Below are positions 1 to 6,206 of a DNA stretch of 7,807 nucleotides, piece after piece; the stretch's first letter is position 1; each line of letters opens with the position of its first letter. This DNA comes from Micrococcales bacterium. GTDB lineage: Bacteria; Actinomycetota; Actinomycetes; Actinomycetales; Dermatophilaceae. Location: NCBI GenBank assembly GCA_030452775.1, contig JAKDLQ010000105.1:1-7807 (forward strand), given 5' to 3'. Both the position numbers and the translations under genes were made by a program. The notes beneath the pieces were generated by a model. It searched no databases. It was not told the origin of the DNA and worked only from the letters and a program-made list of their open reading frames with translations.

Positions 1-129
1 CGTTCCTCGGCGCAGTGCCAGCACGTGCGATCCGTGGCCACGACTCGGATTCAGCAGAGCACCGGCAATGTCGGCCCCGTGGTCCTGGGCGAGGTCCGCG
101 AGACACTGGCGCTGCTGCTAGGCCTATAG
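1..129 (+). CDS. C-terminal end of an unidentified protein, possibly MazF/PemK-like toxin (partial)
   Basis: An open frame enters from the left edge in frame 1 and ends at the TAG at 127-129, giving 42 residues. Most third codon positions are G or C, as in real genes of this DNA. The visible tail contains HVRSVATTRI, then GNVGP, then EVRETLALLLGL. This pattern (a strand with V-R-S/T-V, then a short amphipathic C-terminal helix ending in a hydrophobic LGL) resembles the end of MazF/PemK/CcdB-fold mRNA interferases, where the last helix follows a 'Q/H-V-R-S/T-I' strand. That assignment comes from remembered family patterns and rests on very few residues. If it is right, a MazE-like antitoxin should lie just upstream, outside the window. 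It could equally be the tail of another small protein. The frame itself is more certain than the family. Confidence 0.4.
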   Translation, partial: RSSAQCQHVRSVATTRIQQSTGNVGPVVLGEVRETLALLLGL

Positions 130-425
130 CATCGCGCGAGCATCACGAGATCACCCGAGTGCGACTCCCTCGAAGCACGAACGCGCACTTGCAGCCGCGT
201 CACTTCGCCGCATGTGGACGCGGCCAGGACCCCGCGGTGTTGATCAATGTCGATCTCTCCCATTGGTGGCGCTTCGGTGGATGGTGTCGGTGCCGCGGAC
301 CGACACCTGGCGAGTGGAAGCGCAAGCTGGGGCTGTTGAAGGTCGAGGGTGGGGATCGCACCGCGAGCACGAAGAGCCGCTTGGTGGCGTTGAGGTCGCT
401 GTGCTCCGTGGGGCGTGCGCGTGGA
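130..425. other. Gene-poor interval with possible gene debris
   Basis: No complete gene is convincing in these 296 bases. Short frames exist on both strands but resemble no family. They hold a perfect 9-bp hairpin at 283-307, listed separately. On the - strand at about 425-361, just after the stop of the truncated CDF gene and in another frame, the translation includes LNATKRLFVLAV. This is weakly like the first helix of a signal peptidase II (LspA), a gene I recall following CDF metal transporters in some actinobacterial resistance operons. The likeness breaks down immediately afterwards. At best it is a remnant, and I do not call a gene. Confidence 0.4.
283..307. terminator. Perfect 9-bp hairpin, possible bidirectional terminator or operator
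   Basis: GGTGTCGGT at 283-291 is exactly complementary to ACCGACACC at 299-307, with a 7-base GC-rich loop between them. It lies between the + strand gene ending at 129 and the - strand CDF remnant ending at 426, so it could stop transcription from both sides. Neither side has a T-run, so a classic intrinsic terminator is not supported. An operator or recombination site is also possible. Confidence 0.3.
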
Positions 426-731
426 TCACTGCTGGTGGCGTTCGTGCTCGTCGTGGTGCTGGTCGCTGTCGAGGATCATGGCCACGGAGGTCGCGCAGGC
501 GTCACCTTTCCAGGCTTCGATGCCCTCGTGGATGGCGAAGCCGACGATGACGGAGAGCACTTGGATGGTTGAGTCCAGGCCGAATCCGATCAGGGCAACC
601 GAGGAGGCCTCCGTCCCGGCGCTGACCGCAACGATCGCCTCGATGAGGTTGTAGCTGATCGTGACAGCGACGATCAGACGGATACGGCGCTGCAGTACCG
701 ACCGGCGACCGTCAAGGGGGGCGGGGCTCAT
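426..731 (-). pseudogene. Cation diffusion facilitator (CDF) transporter with a large in-frame internal deletion
   Basis: The frame starts at ATG 731 and gives 101 residues, whereas CDF transporters usually have 200-300. Residues 14-60 carry the typical start of the family: a basic LQRRIRL, helix 1 with YNLIEAIVAV, and helix 2 with ALIGFGLDST, which includes the conserved metal-site Asp. Residue 61 onward (VIVGFAIHEGIEAWKGDAC, then an Asp/His-rich tail) matches the last helix and C-terminal tail of the same family. Roughly 100 residues, expected to hold helices 3-5 and the second half of the metal site, are missing, yet the frame is kept across the joint near base 551. The parent protein would have exported divalent metals such as Cd, Zn or Co across the membrane. 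The remnant should not transport. The frame stays open upstream to 1010, but that extension has no family likeness. No good Shine-Dalgarno precedes ATG 731, which fits a decayed gene. Confidence 0.72.
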
Positions 732-1022
732 CAGCAGGTGCAACCCTGCGCGTTGCCAGAACAGCGACGTGCTCGGATGACGGCTGCAAGCGTCAGGCAT
801 CGATGGCATCGTGATCGGGACGGCCGCGTTCGCGTCGGAACGAGGATCCCGCTGCGGGACGCTGGCGAGGGTCGACTTCCGCCACTTCGGCTCTACGTTC
901 TGCAACCCGGCGACCGGCAGCACCTGGCGTGCCGTTGGTCGCCGCCTGGCTCCTCGGGTGCCGCGTGTGGCTACGAGCGCGAACTCGACCGCGAACGGCA
1001 GTGACAGCACCGCTGCGCTTGC
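732..1022. other. Interval without a recognisable gene
   Basis: These 291 bases lie between the start of the CDF remnant and the stop of the oxidoreductase. Frames are open on both strands, as expected at this GC content, but none shows a domain, a good ribosome site or a family pattern. The place where a metal-responsive regulator (ArsR/CmtR type) would be expected upstream of the transporter shows none. A 13-base palindrome, TCCCGC-T-GCGGGA, sits at 847-859, and a longer hairpin at 909-943 is listed separately. Confidence 0.5.
909..943 (-). terminator. Two-part hairpin downstream of the oxidoreductase gene
   Basis: GGCGACC at 909-915 pairs perfectly with GGTCGCC at 937-943. Directly inside, GGCA at 916-919 pairs with TGCC at 930-933, leaving a 3-base bulge and a 10-base loop. 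It lies about 80 bases past the stop of the leftward oxidoreductase gene, so it may end that transcript. There is no T-run, so the role is uncertain. Confidence 0.25.
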
Positions 1023-2567
1023 TCACGCCTCGAGAATCGCGCGGGCCGCGTTGTGCCCGGGTATGCCGCTGACCCCACCTCCGCGGCGGGCTCCCGCCCC
1101 GGCGAGGAGCAGGTTGTCATACGGGGTCTCGACGCCCCACGTCCCGACTTGTGCCTCGGTCTCGGCCCACGGCCACTGGAGGGACCGATGGAAGATGTTG
1201 CCGCCGGGCAGACGCAGGCTCTCCTCGAGGTCGACCGGGCTCTTGGCCTCGATGCACGGCTTGCCCGCGGCGTCCCGGGCCAAGACGTCCTCGATCGGCT
1301 CGGCGAGCACCGAGTCGAGCGAGCGCAGCGTCGCGCGCAGCGCCGCTGCCGTCGCGGCCTTGTTGTCCTGCCGGAAGAGTCGGGTGGGCAGGTGCACGCC
1401 GAAGAGGGTCAGCGTCTGTGCCGGCGAGTCGGCCAGTTCCGGGCCGAGGATGGAGCGGTCGCTGAGCGTGTGGCAGTAGATCTCGCACGGCGGCAGGTCC
1501 GGGAGACGGCCGGCGAGCGCAGCGGCATACGCCTGCTCGAGTTGGGCATAGCCCTCGTTGATGTGGAAGGTGCCGGCGAAAGCGGCCTCCGGATCGACCT
1601 CGGCGTCATGCAGGCGAGGCAGCCGCGTGAGGAGCATGTTGACCTTCAGCTGGGCTCCCTCGGCGGTCGCCTCGGCCGGCAGCGGATCGGTCCCAGCGTC
1701 GGTGAGGAGCGTCCCGAGCACCGCCGGTGCGCACCCGGCGAGGAGCATCCCGCCCCGCGCCTGCCCGCCGCGCCAGGTCACCGTCCCGTCCGACGGGTCT
1801 ACCGAGGTGACCTCGGTGCCGGTGAGGATCTGGGCGCCGGCCGAAACCGCAGCGGACGCAAGCGAATCGGTGAGGGCGCCCATGCCTCCGACAGGGACGT
1901 CCCAGTCGCCGGTCCCGCCGCCGATGAGGTGGTAGAGGAAGCAGACGTTCTGGCGCAGGTCCGCCGAGGCCATCGACGTGAAGGTGCCGATGAGAGCATC
2001 GGTGGCGATGATCCCGCGCACGGTGTCGTCCTCGACGACGGACTCGATGAGCTCGCCCAGGGGGCGGGTCGTCAGTGCGTCGAAGAGCTCACCGTCGCCC
2101 GCGGCGTCACGCGCCGAGGCTCGCGACCGCAGGGGCTCGAGCACGGTGGGAAAGAGCCCGCGGGCGATGACTCCCATGCGCCCGTAGAAGGCCTGCCACG
2201 CGGCATACGCGTCATCGGAGCCGGTGATCGCCCGGAAACGGTCGCGTGTTGCGGCCTCGTCCCCGCTGTCGACAAGCAACCCGCGGGCCGGGTCGCCCGG
2301 CAGCGGCGTGTAGGAGGCGTAGCGGCGCCGTACGAGCCGCAGGTCGAGGTCGAGGTCGGTGAGGATCTGCCGCGGCAGCAGCGAGACGAGGTAGGAGTAG
2401 CGGGACAGCCGCGCGTCGACCCCGTCGAAGGTGCGGTGCCCGACGGTGGCGCCTCCGACGTGCTCGGCCTGCTCGAGGACGAGGACCCGGCGGCCGGCGC
2501 GGGCCAGGTAGGCAGCGGCGGTGAGCCCGTTGTGACCGGCCCCGATGACAATGTCGTCGTAGTTCAT
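1023..2567 (-). CDS. FAD-dependent oxidoreductase, phytoene desaturase / PYROXD2-like family
   Basis: This 514-residue protein has the usual length for the CrtI/PYROXD2-like flavoprotein family. The N-terminal Rossmann dinucleotide fold is clear: VIGAGHNGLTAAAYLARAG carries GxGxxG at residues 9-14, and Glu32 ends the second strand where it binds the FAD ribose. The C-terminal FAD motif is LLLAGAGARRGGGVSGIPG near residues 488-506, followed by HNAARAILEA. The central part is the variable substrate domain. The family removes or moves hydrogens on isoprenoid or other hydrophobic substrates, but most bacterial members of this branch have no known substrate. No carotenoid genes (crtB, crtE) are visible here, so carotenoid synthesis is not supported. 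It is divergent from the acyl-CoA synthetase across 102 bases. The start at 2567 is supported by a -10 hexamer placed for leaderless transcription and by the dinucleotide fold starting at once. The enzyme should be soluble in the cytoplasm or peripheral on the membrane. Confidence 0.92.
   Translation of the reverse strand: MNYDDIVIGAGHNGLTAAAYLARAGRRVLVLEQAEHVGGATVGHRTFDGVDARLSRYSYLVSLLPRQILTDLDLDLRLVRRRYASYTPLPGDPARGLLVDSGDEAATRDRFRAITGSDDAYAAWQAFYGRMGVIARGLFPTVLEPLRSRASARDAAGDGELFDALTTRPLGELIESVVEDDTVRGIIATDALIGTFTSMASADLRQNVCFLYHLIGGGTGDWDVPVGGMGALTDSLASAAVSAGAQILTGTEVTSVDPSDGTVTWRGGQARGGMLLAGCAPAVLGTLLTDAGTDPLPAEATAEGAQLKVNMLLTRLPRLHDAEVDPEAAFAGTFHINEGYAQLEQAYAAALAGRLPDLPPCEIYCHTLSDRSILGPELADSPAQTLTLFGVHLPTRLFRQDNKAATAAALRATLRSLDSVLAEPIEDVLARDAAGKPCIEAKSPVDLEESLRLPGGNIFHRSLQWPWAETEAQVGTWGVETPYDNLLLAGAGARRGGGVSGIPGHNAARAILEA
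1061..1069 (-). repeat. GCGGCATAC 9-mer, copy 1
   Basis: The - strand reads GCGGCATAC inside the oxidoreductase gene, in the codons for Ser-Gly-Ile-Pro. It forces the Ile codon ATA, which is unusual in such GC-rich DNA, where Ile is normally ATC. See the finding on this 9-mer. Confidence 0.6.
1522..1530 (+). repeat. GCGGCATAC 9-mer, copy 2
   Basis: This copy is on the + strand. In the overlapping - strand oxidoreductase gene it encodes Ala-Tyr-Ala-Ala with the Tyr codon TAT. Confidence 0.6.
2200..2208 (+). repeat. GCGGCATAC 9-mer, copy 3
   Basis: This copy is on the + strand, again within an Ala-Tyr-Ala-Ala stretch of the - strand oxidoreductase gene, with Tyr as TAT. Confidence 0.6.
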
Positions 2568-2573
2568 GACCCC

Positions 2574-2579
2574 AGACTA
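2574..2579 (-). promoter_or_regulatory. -10 hexamer TAGTCT of a likely leaderless promoter for the oxidoreductase
   Basis: Read on the - strand, TAGTCT fits the actinobacterial -10 pattern TANNNT. If transcription starts at the A of the ATG at 2567, the hexamer occupies exactly -12 to -7. This is the known layout of leaderless genes in this phylum. A GGGG four bases before the ATG could serve as a weak ribosome site instead. No clear -35 box is seen. Confidence 0.4.
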
Positions 2580-2657
2580 GGCGGCGCCGGACGCGCGCTG
2601 CCGCCTCGACAGGTCGCGCGATCCGCACGGACCGGGACGCGGGCGCCGCAGGCGTGG

Positions 2658-2663
2658 CAGAGT
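2658..2663 (+). promoter_or_regulatory. Weak -10-like hexamer CAGAGT before the acyl-CoA synthetase
   Basis: CAGAGT lies at -12 to -7 from the ATG at 2670 and keeps the two most important positions of TANNNT (A at -11, T at -7) but not the first T. There is no good Shine-Dalgarno between it and the ATG, which also suits leaderless expression. The call is tentative. Confidence 0.2.
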
Positions 2664-2669
2664 CGGACC

Positions 2670-4439
2670 ATGACACCGAGCAGCGCCTCTGACCTCACCG
2701 CGACCGATCGTTACCGGGCCTCCCGGGACCAGTTGCTCGCCTGGCGCGAGGACCGGGCGCGGGCCACGTCGTCCTTCGCCTACCCCGACGTCGGCGACCG
2801 CTTCAACTGGGCCATCGACTGGTTCGATGCGATCGCTCGCGGCAACGACCGGCCCGCACTGACCATCGTCGAGGAGGACGAGTCGATCGCGAGCTGGTCG
2901 TTCGATGAGATGGCCCGCCGCTCCGATCAGGTCGCCGCCTGGCTGGCGGGCGAGGGTGTGCGCAAGGGGGACTCGGTCATCGTCATGCTCGGCAACCAGG
3001 TCGAGCTGTGGGAGGCGATGCTCGGCATCATCAAGCTCGGCGCGGTCATCATGCCGACGACGACGGCGGCCGGCCCCGGGGACCTTGTCGATCGGGTCGA
3101 GCGGGGGGACGCGAAGGCGGTCATCGCGAACGCGAGCGAGACCCACAAGTTCGAGGACGTGCCCGGTGACTACGTCCGCATTGCCATCGCGTCACGCCAG
3201 GAGGGCGGCATCGAGGTGCCGAGTGGCTGGGAGGACTGGTCAGCGGCATACGACGTCGTCGCCGGTCCCGCACCGCACCCGGGCACGGCGCCCGGCGACC
3301 GCGTCCTGCTCTACTTCACCTCCGGCACGACGAGCCGGCCCAAGCTCGTCGAGCACTCCCAGGTGTCCTATCCCGTCGGTCACCTGTCGACGATGTACTG
3401 GCTCGGCCTCAAGCCCGGCGACGTCCACCTCAACATCTCCAGCCCCGGGTGGGCCAAGCACGCCTGGTCGTGCTTCTTCGCACCGTGGATCGCCGAGGCG
3501 ACCATCTTCATGTACAACTACACGCGGTTCGACCCGGCCGCCCTGCTCCGCGTGATGCGGGCCCACGACGTCACCTCGCTGTGCGCGCCCCCGACGGTGT
3601 GGCGAATGCTCATCAACGCCGATCTCTCCGGCGGCCCCGGAGCCCTGCGCGAGGTCATCGCCGCCGGTGAACCGCTCAACCCCGAGGTCATCGCCAGGAT
3701 CGAGAAGGCGTGGGGCCTGATGATCCGGGACGGCTACGGCCAGACGGAGACGACGGCGAGCATCGCCAACACGCCCGGCTCGGCGCTCAAGCCCGGCTCC
3801 ATGGGACATCCGCTGCCCGGGGTGCCGGTGGTGCTCATCGACCCGCTCACGGACCAGCCGGTGACCGAGCCGGACGCGGACGGCAACCTCGAGGGCGAGA
3901 TCTGCCTCGACCTCTCGGCGCGTCCGGTCACGCTCATGACCGGCTATCAGGGGGACGAGGTCCGCAACGCCGCGGCGATGGCCGGTGGCTACTACCACAC
4001 CGGCGATGTCGCGACGATGGATGCGGACGGCTACATCACCTACGTCGGGCGCACCGACGACGTCTTCAAGGCCAGTGACTACAAGATCAGCCCCTTCGAG
4101 CTCGAGTCGGTCCTCATCGAGCACCCCGCGGTCGCGGAGGCGGCGGTGGTGCCAACGCCGGACCCGGTGCGCCTCGCACTGCCCAAGGCCTACGTCTCGC
4201 TTGCGCCCGGCTACGAGCCGAGTGAGGACGTCGCCCGGTCGATCTTCGCCCACTCCCGGGCCAGGCTCTCGCCGTGGCAGCGGTTGCGTCTCATCGAGTT
4301 CTACGAGCTGCCCAAGACGATCTCGGGCAAGATCCGACGGGTCGAACTGCGCGGCCGGGAGAACGAGCTCGAGGCGGCGTCCGAGGCCCGGCCCGAGCTC
4401 GAGTGGCGCGACGACCAGTTCCCCGAGCTCAAGGCCTGA
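2670..4439 (+). CDS. AMP-binding acyl-CoA synthetase (medium-chain / acetyl-CoA synthetase-like)
   Basis: This 589-residue member of the ANL superfamily activates a carboxylic acid with ATP to an acyl-adenylate and then makes the acyl-CoA. The motifs come in order: the phosphate loop FTSGTTSRPK at residues 216-225, YGQTE at 356-360, the ribose-binding TGD at 444-446, the hinge GRTDDVFKASDYKISPFELE, and PKTISGKIRR at 548-557, where Lys554 is the expected adenylation lysine. The hinge and the N-terminal FNWAIDWFD resemble the medium-chain acyl-CoA synthetase group more than long-chain FadD, but the exact acid cannot be read from sequence. The usual Gly after TSGTT is Ser here, a change I believe occurs in related actinobacterial proteins. 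The frame is open far upstream to 1053, but that part is antisense to the oxidoreductase. ATG 2670 is chosen because homology-like sequence starts there and it leaves a normal length. The gene converges on the metallophosphoesterase with 39 bases between them. Confidence 0.94.
   Translation: MTPSSASDLTATDRYRASRDQLLAWREDRARATSSFAYPDVGDRFNWAIDWFDAIARGNDRPALTIVEEDESIASWSFDEMARRSDQVAAWLAGEGVRKGDSVIVMLGNQVELWEAMLGIIKLGAVIMPTTTAAGPGDLVDRVERGDAKAVIANASETHKFEDVPGDYVRIAIASRQEGGIEVPSGWEDWSAAYDVVAGPAPHPGTAPGDRVLLYFTSGTTSRPKLVEHSQVSYPVGHLSTMYWLGLKPGDVHLNISSPGWAKHAWSCFFAPWIAEATIFMYNYTRFDPAALLRVMRAHDVTSLCAPPTVWRMLINADLSGGPGALREVIAAGEPLNPEVIARIEKAWGLMIRDGYGQTETTASIANTPGSALKPGSMGHPLPGVPVVLIDPLTDQPVTEPDADGNLEGEICLDLSARPVTLMTGYQGDEVRNAAAMAGGYYHTGDVATMDADGYITYVGRTDDVFKASDYKISPFELESVLIEHPAVAEAAVVPTPDPVRLALPKAYVSLAPGYEPSEDVARSIFAHSRARLSPWQRLRLIEFYELPKTISGKIRRVELRGRENELEAASEARPELEWRDDQFPELKA
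3243..3251 (+). repeat. GCGGCATAC 9-mer, copy 4
   Basis: This copy is inside the acyl-CoA synthetase gene, encoding Ala-Ala-Tyr, with the less favoured Ala codon GCA. Confidence 0.6.
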
Positions 4440-4478
4440 CCGAGGATCTGACGAGCGCCTGCATGGTCGCGCCCGGGG

Positions 4479-6146
4479 TCAGGACGTGGACGGCTGGGGA
4501 GTGGGCTTCTGCTCGCGCCCGACCGGGTTCGGCGAGTCTGCGTCGACCTGCGGGATGATCGTGGCCGAGGTCGGATCGAGGGCACCGCACGTGCGCGGGG
4601 ATGCTTCGTCCGGTGGCGGCTCGGCGGCTTGCTTGTCCGGGGCCGCGGACGATTCGATGCGGTCGCCGTTGATCACCTGGATGCTGTCGTAGGCGGGCCG
4701 GCCCTCAAGCAGGTTGCGGTAGCTGTAGCGGGCCAGCTGGGTGAGGCGGCAGTTCTGTCCGAAGGTCGCGATGTCGAACGCATACGGCTGGCCGGTCAGC
4801 TCCGCGTCCTCGCCCTCGGTGAAGTGCGAGACGACACCGCCTCCCGTGAAGGTGCCGACCTGGATCCGGTTGCCGTCGAGCGCTGCGGTGTGGATGTGCC
4901 CGTTGATGAGGATGCGCCCCTTGGCCACGTCCGGAAGTGCGTAGGGTTCGTGCGTGACGACGATGTCGGGGACGGGCTGGTCCTTCATCGCGGCGTTGAA
5001 GGCCTCGGCGGCGGGACGCTCCTTATCTTTGAAGTTCTTGTTGTCGTCGCCGAACCACCGGGGGTCGTTGAAGCCGGTGATTCGCAGCCCGTGGAGGGAG
5101 TAGTCGGTGTAGTCCCCGTCGGGGCGCTGGAGCAGGACGGCATTCGGGATCCTGGCGAGTGCGCTGAGCAGGGCCGTGTCGGTGCTCGAGTCCGCATCGT
5201 GATTGCCGCGGACGAAGATGTAGGGCACGCCGAGCGACTCGATCCCGCTGAACAGCCCCGCAGCCCGTGCCTCGGGCACCCGGCCGAAGTTGATCAGGTC
5301 ACCGGCGTCGATGACGGCATCGATGCCCTCCTTCTCGACGATGCTCTTCATCAGCGAGTACTGGTTGGCGCCGTGAATGTCGGAGACGAGGAGGAGGCGG
5401 GCTGCCACCGGTTGGTCCAGCTCGGCCGGGACGAACTTCTCCTGGAGGGCCTGCGAGACGGCGAGCAGGTTGCGCAGGTAGGGCGTGACCTGCTCCGCGC
5501 GTGCCTCGACACCCTGGAGCATGCCTGGGGTGCCCTTGAGCATGCCCGCGCTGCGCTGCACGGTGCCGAGGACGCCCGTGGTCGTCAGCGCGAGGAACTG
5601 GCGCGGCTGGTACGTCGCCGCCATGCCGGCCACCGTGACGATGCAGGTCGCCGTGACCGCGGTCGCGACGAGGGTCAGGTGGGTGCCGCCAGGGCGCCGC
5701 CGCCGACCGTAGTGCAGGGAGCTGGACAGCATGAGGGCGATGATCCCGGCACCGAGGACGAAGCGCAGACCCACTCCGATCGCCGCGTCTCTGATCGCCC
5801 GGCTCAGCTCTTCGTCCGAGGGTTGCAGTTCTCGCACCGTGACGTTGTCAGCCGTGAGGAGGCGGGTGATCCCCTCCCGGACCGATACCGACACGTCGAT
5901 GCTCGGGGCGAGGAGCGGTGACGCGAAGGCCACGTCGACGTCACCGACGACCGTCGGGCTGTGCAGGACCGGCGTTCTCGAGGGGAGCACCCCGAGCCGC
6001 ACCACGGCGCGGTAGTTGTCCGTGTGAACGACGGTCGCGGAGAGGTTGGTCGCAGCCACACCGCCGAGGTAGCACGCGACGACGACGGCGAGCCAGCGCA
6101 CGAGCTGCCGCGCGCGTGCGGCCCACGCCCGTCCATCCCATCGCAT
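4479..6146 (-). CDS. Membrane-anchored metallophosphoesterase, catalytic domain outside the membrane
   Basis: The 555-residue protein has two parts. The N-terminal part has helix 1 at about 17-33, a ~90-residue loop, helix 2 at about 122-142, a basic turn (YGRRRRPGG), and helix 3 at about 157-177. Positive charges before helix 1 and between helices 2 and 3 place those parts inside. The catalytic domain after residue 250 is therefore predicted outside the cytoplasmic membrane. The calcineurin-like metal site is complete: Asp256-x-His258, GD at 282-283, Gly-Asn315-His316-Asp317, His399 in THEPY, and GH417-I-H419. The tail after about 505 is rich in Pro and probably disordered. The substrate is unknown; phosphodiester or phosphomonoester bonds in the envelope or periplasm-like space are possible. 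The frame opens at 6197, but ATG 6146 has a good ribosome site (AGGGTGG at 6152-6158) and a basic segment before helix 1, so I choose it. It lies downstream of bpa but is separated by a hairpin. Confidence 0.9.
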   Translation of the reverse strand: MRWDGRAWAARARQLVRWLAVVVACYLGGVAATNLSATVVHTDNYRAVVRLGVLPSRTPVLHSPTVVGDVDVAFASPLLAPSIDVSVSVREGITRLLTADNVTVRELQPSDEELSRAIRDAAIGVGLRFVLGAGIIALMLSSSLHYGRRRRPGGTHLTLVATAVTATCIVTVAGMAATYQPRQFLALTTTGVLGTVQRSAGMLKGTPGMLQGVEARAEQVTPYLRNLLAVSQALQEKFVPAELDQPVAARLLLVSDIHGANQYSLMKSIVEKEGIDAVIDAGDLINFGRVPEARAAGLFSGIESLGVPYIFVRGNHDADSSTDTALLSALARIPNAVLLQRPDGDYTDYSLHGLRITGFNDPRWFGDDNKNFKDKERPAAEAFNAAMKDQPVPDIVVTHEPYALPDVAKGRILINGHIHTAALDGNRIQVGTFTGGGVVSHFTEGEDAELTGQPYAFDIATFGQNCRLTQLARYSYRNLLEGRPAYDSIQVINGDRIESSAAPDKQAAEPPPDEASPRTCGALDPTSATIIPQVDADSPNPVGREQKPTPQPSTS

Positions 6147-6151
6147 CGTGT

Positions 6152-6180
6152 CCACCCTACGTGCGCGAGTGCTCACGCAC
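6152..6180 (-). promoter_or_regulatory. Ribosome site, -10-like hexamer and near-palindromic operator candidate before the metallophosphoesterase
   Basis: AGGGTGG at 6152-6158 (- strand) is a good Shine-Dalgarno five bases before ATG 6146. It overlaps TAGGGT at 6154-6159, which fits the TANNNT -10 pattern and would start transcription at or next to the ATG. Immediately upstream, 6161-6180 is a 20-base near-palindrome: outer arms GTGCG and CGCAC pair perfectly, and inner GAG and CTC also pair, with a mismatch between them and a wobble at the centre. A dimeric repressor bound there would cover the -35 to -10 region. No regulator family can be named. Confidence 0.35.
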
Positions 6181-6206
6181 TTCTCCTCGCCACCCACCGG
6201 CCATGC

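Noticed and set aside
732..1010. N-terminal extension of the CDF remnant upstream of ATG 731
   Set aside because: The frame is open, but the extension has no likeness to CDF proteins or to an ArsR-type regulator, and the family pattern begins right after ATG 731.
1053..2669. A stop-free + strand frame of 539 codons running into the acyl-CoA synthetase, as if that protein were 1128 residues long
   Set aside because: It is antisense to the well-supported FAD oxidoreductase, its translation has no family pattern, and high-GC codon bias often keeps this opposing frame open. The synthetase has its normal length from 2670.
3240..4253. A 337-codon - strand open frame inside the acyl-CoA synthetase
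   Set aside because: It is a shadow of the synthetase gene, with composition typical of an antisense frame (rich in Val, Arg, Asp and Gly).
4629..5921. A 430-codon + strand open frame
   Set aside because: It lies opposite the metallophosphoesterase, whose catalytic motifs are all on the - strand; its translation is a repetitive Val/Gly/Asp-rich shadow.
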